Counted from the first letter of the stretch, positions 1 to 9,264 are shown. The stretch is 64,000 bases of DNA from an uncultured Massilia sp. (GCF_913773735.1 NZ_CAJYEB010000023.1:186001-250000), one strand, 5' to 3'. The notes: generated by a model from the sequence alone, not told the origin. Numbers and translations are program-made.

Positions 1-1
1 C

Positions 2-3000
2 GGCATCCAGACCGTGGCCATCGCCGGCAACCGCGCCCGTTCGGACATCTTCAACCGCAGCAACATGGGTTCGGGCACCGGCATCAACAACACCCAGCTG
101 CAGATCCAGGCATCGATCAACCGCAACCTGCAGGACTACGCCCGCGCCGACCCGCGCGTGTCGCAGACCGACAAGGAACGCGGCGAACTGTCCGTCGCCG
201 GCCAGAACTCGCGCTACAACTCGACCACCGTCGACGGCGTCGCCATCAACGACACCTTCGGCCTGGAAGCGTCGGGCAGCCCGACCTCGCGCCAGCCGAT
301 CTCGATCGAGGCGATCCAGTCGGTCCAGGTCAACGTCGCCAACTACGACGTGACCCAGAAGGGCTACACCGGCGGCAACATCAACGCCGTCACCAAGTCC
401 GGTACCAACAACTGGAAGGGCGGCGTCTACTACGTCTTCCGCAACGACAAGATGGCGGGCGATCGCTACGACATCACCAAGGACACCTACAGCGCGCCGC
501 CGAAGTCGGAAGAGACGACCAAGGGCGTGTGGGCCAGCGGCCCGCTGATCCAGGACAAGCTGTTCATCTACGCCCTGAGCGAAGAGACCAAGAGCACCCG
601 CTCGTCGCCGGACTACGGCCCGGTCGGCTCGAACACCGGCACCACCGTCGGCATCAGCCAGGACCAGATCAAGGCGGTCCAGGACATCATGAAGAACACC
701 TATGGTGTCAACGCCGGCAACCTGGCCACGGGCGGCGGCAAGTTCGTCTCGCGCGAGCAGATGGTCAAGGTCGACTGGAACATCAGCGACAACCACCGCG
801 CCAACATCCGCTACCAGCGCACCCAGCAGGGCGAGCCGCAGTACTCGACCTTCAGCGCCACCGCGCTGAGCCTGGATTCGGCCTACTACAACCAGCAGAA
901 GGAAATCGAGACCACCGTCGCCCAGCTGTTCTCGGACTGGACCCCGACCTTCTCGACCGAGCTGAAGGCCTCGAACCGCGACTACGATTCGGTGCCGAAG
1001 AATAACTCGACGCTGCCGACCATCGGCGTGCAGTTCACCGGCGCGCTGCCGGCCGGCACCCCGTCCGGCGTGGGCACCGGTTCGCGCACGATCAACCTGG
1101 GCACCGACAACTCGCGCCAGATGAACGTGCTGGGCACCCGTACCCAGGACTACTACGCGGGCGCCAACTGGACCGTCGGCGACCACGAGGTCAAGTTCGG
1201 CGGCGACTACCAGAAGAACAAGATCTACAACGCGTTCCTGCAGAACGTGTACGGCAACTACACCTTCGGCTGCGACAACAACCTGACCTACTCGTTCGGC
1301 AGCATCAACTGCTCGACCGCGTCGTCGGCGCAAGTGCAGGCCGCCGTGCTGGAAAACCTGCGTACCGGCCGCTTCACGTCGTACACCTACCAGGTGCCGG
1401 CGCCGGGCTACTCGCTGGAAGACGCGGTCGCCAAGTTCGAGATGGAAAACACCGGCCTGTTCGTGCAGGACACCTGGAACGTCAACCGCCAGCTGACCCT
1501 GACCGGCGGCTTCCGCTGGGACAAGGTCGGCGTCAACGGCACGCCGCTGGCCAACACCCGCGTCGCCGCCCCGGTGATCGCCGGCGTCAACGGCGGCCGC
1601 CAGACCGGCGGCTTCGGCTACAACAACCAGGAAACCATCGACGGCACCAAGCTGTTCCAGCCGCGCTTCGGCTTCAACTACAACTTCGCCACCCCGCGCC
1701 GCATGCAGCTGCGCGGTGGCGCCGGCCTGTTCCAGGGCGCGGCCATGACCGTCTGGCTGGGTAACCCGTTCCAGAACGCCGGCGTCGCTACCCAGCAGGT
1801 CAGCTGCTCGGGCACCGGCACCTCGCGCTGCCCGGTCACCGCTTCGGGCGCCTTCAGCACCGACGTCACCAAGCAGCCGACCCTGGGCGGTTCGGTGCCG
1901 CCGCAGGCCAACGTCGACCTGCTGGACCCGAACCTGCGCCAGCCGTCGATCTGGAAAGCCAACCTGGCCTTCGAGATGGAACTGCCTTGGTACGGCATGG
2001 TCGCCAGCGCCGAGTACCTGTACATGAACACCAAGGACGGCATCTACTTCCAGAGCCTGAACCTGGGTGCGCCGACCCGCCTCGGCCCGGACGGCCGCCA
2101 GATGTTCTGGAACGCCTCGGGCCTGAACGCCAACAGCTGGACCGTGGGTAACAACTCGGTGAGCGTCAAGCAGGGCTTCACCAACACGACCAAGGCGCTG
2201 AGCAACTCGGCCTTCGGCAACGTGCTGAAAGTGACCGGCACCGACAAGGGCGAAAGCCGCATCTCGACCCTGTCGCTGTCGTACCCGATGACCAAGGGCT
2301 TCGGCTGGTCGGTCGCCGCGACCCACACCTACGCGACCGAAGTGTCGAACCTGACCTCGTCGACCGCCGGCTCGAACTTCAACGCCCGCTCGGTGTACAA
2401 CCCGAACGAAGACGTGGCCGCGAACTCGGCCTACCTGGTGAAGAACCGCATCAACGCGCTGGTCAACTTCGAGAAGGCGTTCTTCGGCGCCTACAAGACC
2501 CGCCTGGGCGTGTTCTATGAAGGCCGTTCGGGCAAGCCGTTCAGCTGGACGTTCAAGAACGACATGAACGGCGACGGCACCACCGGCAACGACCTGATGT
2601 ACATCCCGAAAGCCTTCGGTTCGGGCGACGTGATCTTCGCGGGCGACACCGCGACCAACCACGCCAACGAGCAGCGTTTCTGGGACATCGTCAACGGCAA
2701 CAAGGCCCTGCGCAACTCGGCCGGCAGCGTCGTGAACCGCTACAACGACTTCTCTCCGTGGACCAACAGCTTCGACGTGCGCCTGTCGCAGGAAATCCCG
2801 GGCATGTTCAAGCGTAACAAGGCCAGCTTCTCGTTCGACATCCTGAACTTCGGCAACCTGCTGAACAAGAAGTGGGGTCACATCAACGAGATCCCGTTCT
2901 TCTCGGGTGGCGGCCAGACCCGCGGCTTCGTGGACTACGCCGGTATCGACCAGGCCACCGGCAAGTACGTGTACGCCGTGCGCTCGGCCGTGGACAACTA

Positions 3001-3067
3001 CCAGATCCGCCAGGCCAAGGGCGAATCGCAGTGGGCAGTCCAGGCAACCTTCAAGTACGAGTTCTAA
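2..3067 (+). CDS. TonB-dependent receptor, Oar-like (5' end outside window)
   Basis: The reading frame is open from the first bases of the window, so the true start, signal peptide and any N-terminal carboxypeptidase-like domain lie upstream. The visible part (about 1,020 residues) begins inside the plug domain: SVAGQNSRYNSTTVDGVAIN and the following TKSGTNNWKGG stretch are typical of Oar-like TonB receptors. The rest alternates short polar and aromatic strands as expected for a 22-strand outer-membrane barrel, and the protein ends in the aromatic FKYEF, a usual beta-barrel terminus. It should import a large or scarce substrate across the outer membrane with TonB-ExbBD energy. The substrate cannot be read from the sequence. 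The neighbouring secreted nuclease and nucleotidase make nucleic-acid breakdown products a possibility only. A strong terminator follows the stop codon. Confidence 0.9.
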   Translation, partial: GIQTVAIAGNRARSDIFNRSNMGSGTGINNTQLQIQASINRNLQDYARADPRVSQTDKERGELSVAGQNSRYNSTTVDGVAINDTFGLEASGSPTSRQPISIEAIQSVQVNVANYDVTQKGYTGGNINAVTKSGTNNWKGGVYYVFRNDKMAGDRYDITKDTYSAPPKSEETTKGVWASGPLIQDKLFIYALSEETKSTRSSPDYGPVGSNTGTTVGISQDQIKAVQDIMKNTYGVNAGNLATGGGKFVSREQMVKVDWNISDNHRANIRYQRTQQGEPQYSTFSATALSLDSAYYNQQKEIETTVAQLFSDWTPTFSTELKASNRDYDSVPKNNSTLPTIGVQFTGALPAGTPSGVGTGSRTINLGTDNSRQMNVLGTRTQDYYAGANWTVGDHEVKFGGDYQKNKIYNAFLQNVYGNYTFGCDNNLTYSFGSINCSTASSAQVQAAVLENLRTGRFTSYTYQVPAPGYSLEDAVAKFEMENTGLFVQDTWNVNRQLTLTGGFRWDKVGVNGTPLANTRVAAPVIAGVNGGRQTGGFGYNNQETIDGTKLFQPRFGFNYNFATPRRMQLRGGAGLFQGAAMTVWLGNPFQNAGVATQQVSCSGTGTSRCPVTASGAFSTDVTKQPTLGGSVPPQANVDLLDPNLRQPSIWKANLAFEMELPWYGMVASAEYLYMNTKDGIYFQSLNLGAPTRLGPDGRQMFWNASGLNANSWTVGNNSVSVKQGFTNTTKALSNSAFGNVLKVTGTDKGESRISTLSLSYPMTKGFGWSVAATHTYATEVSNLTSSTAGSNFNARSVYNPNEDVAANSAYLVKNRINALVNFEKAFFGAYKTRLGVFYEGRSGKPFSWTFKNDMNGDGTTGNDLMYIPKAFGSGDVIFAGDTATNHANEQRFWDIVNGNKALRNSAGSVVNRYNDFSPWTNSFDVRLSQEIPGMFKRNKASFSFDILNFGNLLNKKWGHINEIPFFSGGGQTRGFVDYAGIDQATGKYVYAVRSAVDNYQIRQAKGESQWAVQATFKYEF

Positions 3068-3106
3068 GCAGACCGCGTACGCATGAAGGCTTGACGTGAA
3101 GGCCGA

Positions 3107-3136
3107 ACGGCCGGTGGCGACACCGGCCGTTTTTTC
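3107..3136 (+). terminator. Rho-independent terminator after the TonB receptor
   Basis: Perfect 10-bp stem ACGGCCGGTG / CACCGGCCGT with a 4-base GCGA loop, followed directly by six T residues. It lies 40 bases after the TonB-receptor stop codon and separates that gene from the 5'-nucleotidase. Confidence 0.9.
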
Positions 3137-3227
3137 TTTGCGCAGGCGCTTTCGTAAAGACCCGCGGCGCGGACAGCTCGCGCATAATGGCGAGCTTCCC
3201 CCGCAATAAACCAGAAGGCATCTTCCC

Positions 3228-4946
3228 ATGACCGATTCCCGTACCGCCCGCGCGGGCCTGCGCGCCATCGCGCTGGCCGTGGCGCTGGCCCTGGCCGGCT
3301 GCGCGACCTCCACCGCGCCCATCGCGCCCCATGTGCAGCGGCCCGCCGGCCCCGTCGAGATCAACCTGGTCGCCCTGAACGACTTCCACGGCAACCTGGA
3401 ACCGACCCGCTACACCTATACCCCGCCCGGCGCCGACAAGGCCGTGACCATCCAGGCCGGCGGCATCGACGTGCTGGGCGGCGCCCTGGCCGCGTTCCGC
3501 AAGGAGGACAAGGACCTGCTGCTGGTCGCCGCCGGCGACCTGATCGGCGCCAGCCCGGCGATGTCCGGCATGTTCGCCGACGAGCCGACGCTGGCCGCCA
3601 TGGACCGCATCGGCCTGGTCGCCAGCTCGCTCGGCAACCACGAATTCGACCAGGGCAAGACCGAGCTGCTGCGCCAGCAGCATGGCGGCTGCGACTCGCC
3701 GCGCCCGGACAAGGCCTGCCGCTTCCGTCCCGATTTCAAGGGCGCCGGCTATACCTACCTGGCCGCCAACGTGACCGACCAGCAGACCGGCAGGACGCTG
3801 GTGCCGGGCTGGCGCGTGGTCGACGTCAAGGGCGTCAAGATCGGCCTGGTGGGCGCCGTGCTCAAGGGCGTGCCGTCGGTGGTGACCGCTTCCGGCGTGC
3901 GCGGCCTGCGTTTCCAGGACGAGGCCGACGCCATCAACGCGACCCTGCCCGCCATGCGCGCCGCCGGCGCCCAAGTGTTCGTCGTGCTGATCCACGAGGG
4001 CGGCCATACCGGCGAGCCCTACGACAAGGTATTCTGCGACGGCCTCGAAGGCCCGATCGTCGGCATCGTCAAGCGCCTCGACCCGGCCATCCGCCTGGTC
4101 ATTTCGGGCCACTCGCACAAGGGTTACCTGTGCAAGGTCGACGGCCGCGTGGTCACGCAGGGCGACGCCTACGGCCACCTGCTGTCGCGCATCAGGATGA
4201 CCGTCGACCCGGCCAGCGGCAAGGTCGAGGACATCGCCGTGCGCAACGTCGTGATGGCCCCGGATGCCTTCACCCCGGATCCGCAATTGAGCGCATGGCT
4301 GAAGGACGTGCGCGCGCGCAGCCAGGCCGAGCTGGACAAGCCGGTCGCCCGCATCGCCGCGCCGCTGGTCACCCGCAGGCAGAACGACGCCGGCGAATCG
4401 GCGCTGGGCAACGTCGTCGCCGATGCCGCGCTGGACGCCATGCAAGCGCAGGGCGTGCAGGTCGCCTTCATGAACCCGGGCGGCATGCGCAACGACCTGC
4501 AGGCCGGCAGCGACGGCACCGTCACCTTCGGCCAGGCCCAGGCCGTGCTCCCGTTCGGCAATACCCAGGTCGTGATGGACCTGACCGGCGCGCAGCTGCG
4601 CACGGTGCTGGAACAGCAGTGGGAACGTCCGGACGGCGCGATGATGCTGCAGGTCTCGCGCACCCTGGCCTACCAGTGGGATGCGACGAAGCCGAAGGGC
4701 AGCCGCATCGTGCCGGGCAGCCTGAAGGTGGCCGGCGTGCCGGTGGACGACGCCAGGGTCTACCGTATTTCGGCGAACAACTTCCTGGCCGAGGGCGGCG
4801 ACAAGTTCCCGGTCTTCGGCCAGGGCACGAACCGCAACGACACCGGCGTGCGCGACCTCGATACCCTGGTCGCCTACCTGAAGCGGCATCCGGAAACCGG
4901 CGCCGCCAATGCCGCGGCCCAGCCGCGCATCGTCAAGCTGCGCTGA
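3228..4946 (+). CDS. Lipoprotein 5'-nucleotidase / metallophosphatase (UshA family)
   Basis: 572 residues. The N-terminus is a lipoprotein signal with lipobox LAGC (Cys25), so the enzyme is probably anchored in the cell envelope. The metallophosphatase domain carries the dimetal motifs NDFHGN (Asp52, His54), AAGDLIGAS, LGNHEFDQG and SGHSHKG. The C-terminal 5'-nucleotidase domain (from about residue 370) has GNVVADA, FMNPGGMRNDL and the usual late NNFLAEGGDKFPVF substrate-binding loop. The family removes phosphate from nucleoside 5'-phosphates or sugar nucleotides outside the cytoplasm, giving nucleosides that can be imported. It is followed after 32 bases by a secreted S1/P1 nuclease, probably in one transcript, and the nucleoside ABC transporter lies a little further on. 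Exact substrate is inferred from the family. Confidence 0.9.
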   Translation: MTDSRTARAGLRAIALAVALALAGCATSTAPIAPHVQRPAGPVEINLVALNDFHGNLEPTRYTYTPPGADKAVTIQAGGIDVLGGALAAFRKEDKDLLLVAAGDLIGASPAMSGMFADEPTLAAMDRIGLVASSLGNHEFDQGKTELLRQQHGGCDSPRPDKACRFRPDFKGAGYTYLAANVTDQQTGRTLVPGWRVVDVKGVKIGLVGAVLKGVPSVVTASGVRGLRFQDEADAINATLPAMRAAGAQVFVVLIHEGGHTGEPYDKVFCDGLEGPIVGIVKRLDPAIRLVISGHSHKGYLCKVDGRVVTQGDAYGHLLSRIRMTVDPASGKVEDIAVRNVVMAPDAFTPDPQLSAWLKDVRARSQAELDKPVARIAAPLVTRRQNDAGESALGNVVADAALDAMQAQGVQVAFMNPGGMRNDLQAGSDGTVTFGQAQAVLPFGNTQVVMDLTGAQLRTVLEQQWERPDGAMMLQVSRTLAYQWDATKPKGSRIVPGSLKVAGVPVDDARVYRISANNFLAEGGDKFPVFGQGTNRNDTGVRDLDTLVAYLKRHPETGAANAAAQPRIVKLR

Positions 4947-4978
4947 ACCCACGTACCGATACGCACCGAGGAACCATC

Positions 4979-6031
4979 ATGAAAATACTGGCTTGTGCCA
5001 TCGCGCTGGCAAGCGCCTTCACCTCGCAGGCCGCGCTGGCCTGGGGCTACGACGGCCACCGCGCCGTCGGCGCCATCGCCGACAAACTGATCAAGGGCAG
5101 CGACGCCGAGCAGCGCGTCCGCGCGATCCTGCTGCCGGGCGAGACGCTGGCATCGGTCGCCAGCTGGCCGGACTGCGTCAAGGGCACCTACTGCGGCCCG
5201 CAGACGCCGGACATGGTCGAGTACGTGAACGCGAACCCGAAGCACAGCGAATACCACTACACCGACGTGCCGTTCCAGCTCGACCACTACCACGACGGCG
5301 CCGTCGGCACGGCCGACGTCGACATCGTGCAGACGCTCAAGCAGGCCATCGCCGTGCTGCAGGGCAGGGACACGCCCGAGACCAATCCGCACAAGTTCAC
5401 CCCGCGCCAGGCGCTGATCCTGGTCGTGCACCTGGCCGGCGACATCCACCAGCCGTTGCACGTGGGCGCGGCCTTCGTGTCGAAGGACGGCAGGTTCGTC
5501 GTGCCGGGCTCGCATGCCGAGATCGACGAGACGGCCATCTTCGATTCGCGCGGCGGCAACAACCTGCTGATGAACGAAGAGTGGCTCGAGAAGATCAGCA
5601 GCGGCGTCATCCCGCCGGGCGAGCCGAAGCCGGTCAAGCCGGGCGTGCCGAAGGCGCTGACGAAGCCGTTCCACTCCTACTGGGACAGCACCACGGTCGA
5701 CTACGCGTTCCGCCGCAACGGCAACAAGACGCCGGACCAGTTCGCCGACTGGGCCATCGCCTCGAAGCCGGCGGTGGCGAAGAACAGCGGCGACGTGTCG
5801 ACCTGGCCCTACCAGTGGGCCGACGACGCGCTGGTCGCCTCCAAGCAGGCCTACGGCGGCGTCACGGTCGGCAAGCTGGTGCCGCAGGTGAGCAAGAAGG
5901 GCGAGACCTACTACACCTGGACGCTGGAGGTGCCGCAGGACTACCCGGTCCCGAGCTCGGCGCTGGCGCGCACGCAGCTGGTCAAGGGCGGCTACCACCT
6001 GGCCGGGATGCTGCAGGCGATCTGGCCCTAA
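4979..6031 (+). CDS. Secreted S1/P1-type nuclease
   Basis: 350 residues, starting at the ATG behind GAGGAACC; longer in-frame extensions only overlap the upstream gene. A signal peptide ends ...QAALA, so Trp22 becomes the mature N-terminus. This matters because S1/P1 nucleases use the N-terminal Trp amine and the His five residues later (WGYDGH, His27) as zinc ligands. The second ligand cluster is plain: HLAGDIHQPLHVG with His151, Asp155, His157 and His161. The family hydrolyses single-stranded RNA and DNA, and often has 3'-nucleotidase activity, using three zinc ions outside the cytoplasm. Paired with the upstream 5'-nucleotidase it forms a simple chain from nucleic acid to nucleotide to nucleoside. 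Confidence 0.93.
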   Translation: MKILACAIALASAFTSQAALAWGYDGHRAVGAIADKLIKGSDAEQRVRAILLPGETLASVASWPDCVKGTYCGPQTPDMVEYVNANPKHSEYHYTDVPFQLDHYHDGAVGTADVDIVQTLKQAIAVLQGRDTPETNPHKFTPRQALILVVHLAGDIHQPLHVGAAFVSKDGRFVVPGSHAEIDETAIFDSRGGNNLLMNEEWLEKISSGVIPPGEPKPVKPGVPKALTKPFHSYWDSTTVDYAFRRNGNKTPDQFADWAIASKPAVAKNSGDVSTWPYQWADDALVASKQAYGGVTVGKLVPQVSKKGETYYTWTLEVPQDYPVPSSALARTQLVKGGYHLAGMLQAIWP

Positions 6032-6034
6032 GGC

Positions 6035-6166
6035 TTCCACCGTCGCCCCGGCGTTCCACCGTCGCCCCGGCGGTCCACCGTCGCCCCGGCGCAGGCCGGG
6101 GTCCAATTTTGCAAGCGTTACCGTAACGCCGGCAGCACTTGGGCCCCGGCCTGCGCCGGGGCGACG
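6035..6166. repeat. GC-rich intergenic palindrome, family A copy 1, with 3 x 19-bp tandem repeat
   Basis: Long inverted repeat with outer arms CGTCGCCCCGGCGCAGGCCGGGG and its complement CCCCGGCCTGCGCCGGGGCGACG around a loop beginning CCAATTTTGC. The left edge is expanded into three tandem 19-bp units, each ending TCCACCGTCGCCCCGGCG (6035-6053, 6054-6072, 6073-6091). It sits between the nuclease gene and mipA. At least six relatives occur in this window (15.3, 23.4, 29.5, 30.8, 38.1 and 63.1 kb), always between genes. Confidence 0.85.
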
Positions 6167-6225
6167 TTATTTCATGGCGCCGCGCTAGAATAGGCACGCT
6201 TCCATCCACGATCACTGCAACCACC

Positions 6226-7068
6226 ATGACCAGACCGCCCCGCGCCCTGTGCGCCGTCCTGCTCGGCGCTTCCTGCACCGCGGCCGTTGCCGCCGAACCG
6301 CAGGAACGCAACCTGCCCCTGTGGGAAGCCGGCATCGGCGCCGCCGGGTTTTCCACGCCGGCGTATCCCGGGTCCGACGACCGCTCCACGCGCGGCCTGG
6401 CGCTGCCCTTCCTGGTCTACCGCGGCAAGGTATTCCGCGCCGACCAGAACGGCGTCGGCGCGCGCCTGCTGAACACCGACCGGGTCGAGTTCGACGTCGG
6501 CTTCGCCGGCTCGCTACCGGCCCATTCCGACGACGTCGACGCCCGCCGCGGCATGCCCGACCTGGGCACGCTGGTCGAATTCGGCCCGCGCGTGAAATAC
6601 AAGTTCGACGACATGGGCGACGCCGGGCGCTTGCGCGCCGAACTGCCGCTGCGCGCCGTGATCGAGGGCAGGGGCGGGCTGCGGCGCCAGGGCTGGACGG
6701 CGGAACCGCGCCTGGTCTGGGAAAAGCGCGGGGAAGGCGCGCGCTGGACGATGGAAGCGCAGCTCGCCGCCGTGTTCGGCGACCGCCGCATCAACCGCTA
6801 TTTCTACGAGGTGGCGCCGCAGTACGCGACGGCGGACCGTCCCGCCTACCGGGCCGACGGCGGCCTGCTGCTGGTGCGTACGGGCCTGTTCGGGACGTGG
6901 CGCGTCAATCCCGACGTGCGCATGTTCGGCTTCGTGCGCTACGAGTCGTATGCGGGGGCGGCCAACGAGGACAGTCCCCTGATGCGCAAGTCGACGGGGA
7001 CGTCGGCCGGCCTGGGCGTGGCCTGGACGTTCGCGCGCTCGGCGACGCGGGCGTATGCCAACGAATAA
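6226..7068 (+). CDS. MipA/OmpV family outer-membrane protein
   Basis: 280 residues from the ATG at 6226. The frame is open further upstream, but that part is translated intergenic repeat. A signal peptide ends around AVAAEP. The mature protein opens with PLWEAGIGAAGFSTPAYPGSDDRSTRG-type sequence, followed by PFLVYRGKVFRADQNGVGARLL, which is typical of the MipA/OmpV family. It ends SAGLGVAWTFARSATRAYANE. Members are small outer-membrane beta-barrels. Some work as scaffolds for murein-synthesising and degrading enzymes, but no single function holds for the family. It stands alone between repeat elements and converges on the ABC transporter operon. Confidence 0.85.
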   Translation: MTRPPRALCAVLLGASCTAAVAAEPQERNLPLWEAGIGAAGFSTPAYPGSDDRSTRGLALPFLVYRGKVFRADQNGVGARLLNTDRVEFDVGFAGSLPAHSDDVDARRGMPDLGTLVEFGPRVKYKFDDMGDAGRLRAELPLRAVIEGRGGLRRQGWTAEPRLVWEKRGEGARWTMEAQLAAVFGDRRINRYFYEVAPQYATADRPAYRADGGLLLVRTGLFGTWRVNPDVRMFGFVRYESYAGAANEDSPLMRKSTGTSAGLGVAWTFARSATRAYANE

Positions 7069-7083
7069 GGGGGGGTAAACGGC

Positions 7084-7191
7084 GGGTGGGCACGTTTCAT
7101 TTGAGGCCCCCAGCCTCAAATGCCCACCCTGCGTCATGCATCCACGGCCGTTCCATGAAGCGATGCGTAGGGTGGGCACCCCGTGCCCACC
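7084..7191. repeat. Intergenic palindrome pair, family B (GGGTGGGCA type)
   Basis: Two hairpins between convergent genes. The first has outer arms GGGTGGGCA / TGCCCACCC with an inner stem TTTGAGGC / GCCTCAAA. The second is the perfect GGTGGGCAC-CCC-GTGCCCACC at 7171-7191. The core GTAGGGTGGGCA resembles the elements at 19.2, 28.0 and 46.9 kb. Such repeats look like REP sequences. Here they may also act as a bidirectional transcription stop, though no T-run follows. Confidence 0.75.
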
Positions 7192-7208
7192 GTTGCCTGC
7201 GCCGCCGC

Positions 7209-8174
7209 TCAGCGCGACTTGACGAACGGCTTGCCGACCGCCTTCGGCGCCACCGACTTGGCCATCAGGCCCGCCAGCACGACGACGGTGACGACGTAGG
7301 GGATCATCTGGATCAGCGAGCCCGGGATGCGGCCCACCACCGGCAGGTCCACGCCTTCGAGCTGGATCTGGATGGCGCCGAACATGCCGAACATCAGGCA
7401 GCCCAGCACCGTGTACACCGGGCGCCAGTTGCCGAACACCAGCGCCGTCAGGGCCAGGTAGCCGGCGCCGGCCGACATGTCGCGCAGGAAGAAGCCGCTC
7501 TGGACGATGGCCAGGTAGGCGCCCGAGAACGAGCACAGCACGCCGGCGACGAACATCGCCAGGTAACGGGTGCGCTCGACCGAGACGCCGGCGGCGTCGG
7601 CCGCGTGCGGGTTCTCGCCGCAGGCGCGCAGGCGCAGGCCGAAGCGGCTGTGGTAGATGGTCCAGTGCACCACCGGCACCAGCAGGAAGGCCAGGTACAC
7701 GAGGATCGACTGGTTGCCGATCACGTGGCCGTACAGCCAGCCGATGAAGGGGATGCCGTCCAGCGCGGCGGTGCCCGGCAGGACCACGTCCGCCAGGCGC
7801 GCGCCGCCCAGGTCCGGCGTGCGGCCGCCCTGCTGGAAGAAGAACTGCGCCAGCACGAAGGTCAGGCCGCTCATGGCGATGTTGATCGCGATGCCGCACA
7901 CCAGCTGGTTGCCCTTCTGGGTGATGGCGACGAAGGCCTGCACCATGGCCAGCGCCACCGAGACGGCGATGCCGGCCAGGATGCCGTACCACGGGTTCTG
8001 GGTCGAATACGCCACGGCGGCCGAGACGAAGGCCGACGCGAGGATCTTGCCTTCCAGGCCGATGTCCACCACGCCCGAGCGTTCGGCGAACAGGCCGGCC
8101 ATGGCCGCGAACATCAGCACGGGCGCGTTGCGGATGGTGGAGACGATGATGCTGGCGATGTGGAAGTCTTCCAT
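7209..8174 (-). CDS. Nucleoside ABC transporter, inner-membrane permease 2 (NupC/YufQ type)
   Basis: 321 residues, highly hydrophobic, with about eight to nine membrane segments. It carries the branched-chain permease-family motifs FAERSGVVDIGLEGKIL near the N-terminus and the GENPHAADAAGVSVERTRY cytoplasmic loop that contacts the ATPase. It is the last gene of a four-gene minus-strand operon encoding binding protein, ATPase and two permeases, the layout of BMP-family nucleoside importers. Its start codon is one base from the end of the preceding permease gene, implying translational coupling. Specificity for nucleosides is inferred from the BMP-type binding protein and from the shared promoter with the nucleoside catabolic operon. 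Confidence 0.9.
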   Translation of the reverse strand: MEDFHIASIIVSTIRNAPVLMFAAMAGLFAERSGVVDIGLEGKILASAFVSAAVAYSTQNPWYGILAGIAVSVALAMVQAFVAITQKGNQLVCGIAINIAMSGLTFVLAQFFFQQGGRTPDLGGARLADVVLPGTAALDGIPFIGWLYGHVIGNQSILVYLAFLLVPVVHWTIYHSRFGLRLRACGENPHAADAAGVSVERTRYLAMFVAGVLCSFSGAYLAIVQSGFFLRDMSAGAGYLALTALVFGNWRPVYTVLGCLMFGMFGAIQIQLEGVDLPVVGRIPGSLIQMIPYVVTVVVLAGLMAKSVAPKAVGKPFVKSR

Positions 8175-8175
8175 G

Positions 8176-9264
8176 TCAGGCCGCCTTTTTGCCGGTGAGG
8201 TTGATGAGCTTGAGCAGGGCCGGGGCGTAGAAGTGTTCCATCGCGCCGCAGAACAGGATGATCAGGCCCTGGATGAAGATGAAGGTCTCCTGCGGGATGT
8301 TCGGCTTTTCCAGCGACAGGTCGAAGCCGCCCTGGATCAGCGCGCCGAACAGCACCGACGACAGGAAGATGCCGACCGGGTTCTGGCGCCCCATCAGCGC
8401 GATCGCGATGCCGATGAAGCCGGCGCCGGCCGGGAAGTTCAGCGACAGGTAGTGGGTCGAGCCGAGGATCGAGTTCACCGAGGCCAGGCCCGCCAGCGCG
8501 CCCGAGACCAGCATCGTGACGATGATGGTGCGGCTGATCTTCACGCCCGCGTAGTGGGCGGCATGCGCGTTCAGGCCGGTGGCGCGCAGCTTGTAGCCCC
8601 ACGACGAGCGCCACACGGCCAGGCCGTAGATCACCAGCGCCACGATCGCCAGCGGGAAGCAAACGTTCAGCGGCGTGTCGCCCAGCACCGGGAACCAGGC
8701 GTTCAGCAGCGGCAGCTCGGCGGCGGCCGAGAAGGTGCGCGAGGCCGGGTTCTGTTCGCCGACCGGGATCATCTGGAGGATCAGGTAGTTCATCAGGCTG
8801 GCGGCGATGAAGTTGAACATGATGGTCGTGACCACCACGTGGCTGCCGCGCCTGGCCTGCAGGTAGCCGGGCAGGAAGGCCCACAGCGCGCCGAACAGCG
8901 CGGCGCCGATCATGCCGGCCGGGATCAGCAGCCAGGCCGGCAGGCTGGCGTCGAACGCCAGCATGGCCAGCGTCAGGCCCAGGCCGCCGACGTACATCTG
9001 GCCTTCGGCGCCGATGTTGAACAGGCCGGCCTGCATGGCGATCGAGACGGCCAGGCCGGTGAAGATGAAGGTCGAGGCGTAGAACATCGTGTACGCCAGG
9101 CCTTCCGGGTTCACGATGGCGCTGTCGACCAGGATCTCGAGCGACTCGAGCGGGCTCTCGCCCAGCAGGTGGATGACGAAGCCGGCGATGACCAGCGCCG
9201 TCAGCAGGTTCAGGATGGGCAGGACGAAGCCCGTGGCCCAGCGTGGGAGTTCAGTCTTTTTCAT
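8176..9264 (-). CDS. Nucleoside ABC transporter, inner-membrane permease 1 (NupB/YufP type)
   Basis: 362 residues with about ten hydrophobic segments. Conserved landmarks are FNIGAEGQMYVGGL, the GSHVVVTTIMFNFIA stretch and the ATPase-contact loop LRATGLNAHAAHYAGVK. It pairs with the permease that follows it, the two forming the heterodimeric channel of a BMP-dependent importer. The order in the transcript is binding protein, ATPase, this permease, second permease. It begins 15 bases after the ATPase stop codon. Confidence 0.9.
   Translation of the reverse strand: MKKTELPRWATGFVLPILNLLTALVIAGFVIHLLGESPLESLEILVDSAIVNPEGLAYTMFYASTFIFTGLAVSIAMQAGLFNIGAEGQMYVGGLGLTLAMLAFDASLPAWLLIPAGMIGAALFGALWAFLPGYLQARRGSHVVVTTIMFNFIAASLMNYLILQMIPVGEQNPASRTFSAAAELPLLNAWFPVLGDTPLNVCFPLAIVALVIYGLAVWRSSWGYKLRATGLNAHAAHYAGVKISRTIIVTMLVSGALAGLASVNSILGSTHYLSLNFPAGAGFIGIAIALMGRQNPVGIFLSSVLFGALIQGGFDLSLEKPNIPQETFIFIQGLIILFCGAMEHFYAPALLKLINLTGKKAA

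Noticed and set aside
3155-3188. Promoter before the 5'-nucleotidase gene with -10 CATAAT
   Set aside because: The -10 is attractive, but no acceptable -35 lies 16-19 bases upstream, so it was not listed.
6035-6091. Short CRISPR-like array
   Set aside because: The three 19-bp units are directly adjacent without unique spacers, and no cas gene is present. They are an expanded arm of the family A repeat.
5982-6389. Possible small minus-strand gene between the nuclease and mipA
   Set aside because: Its translation is mostly family A repeat and the start of mipA read backwards.
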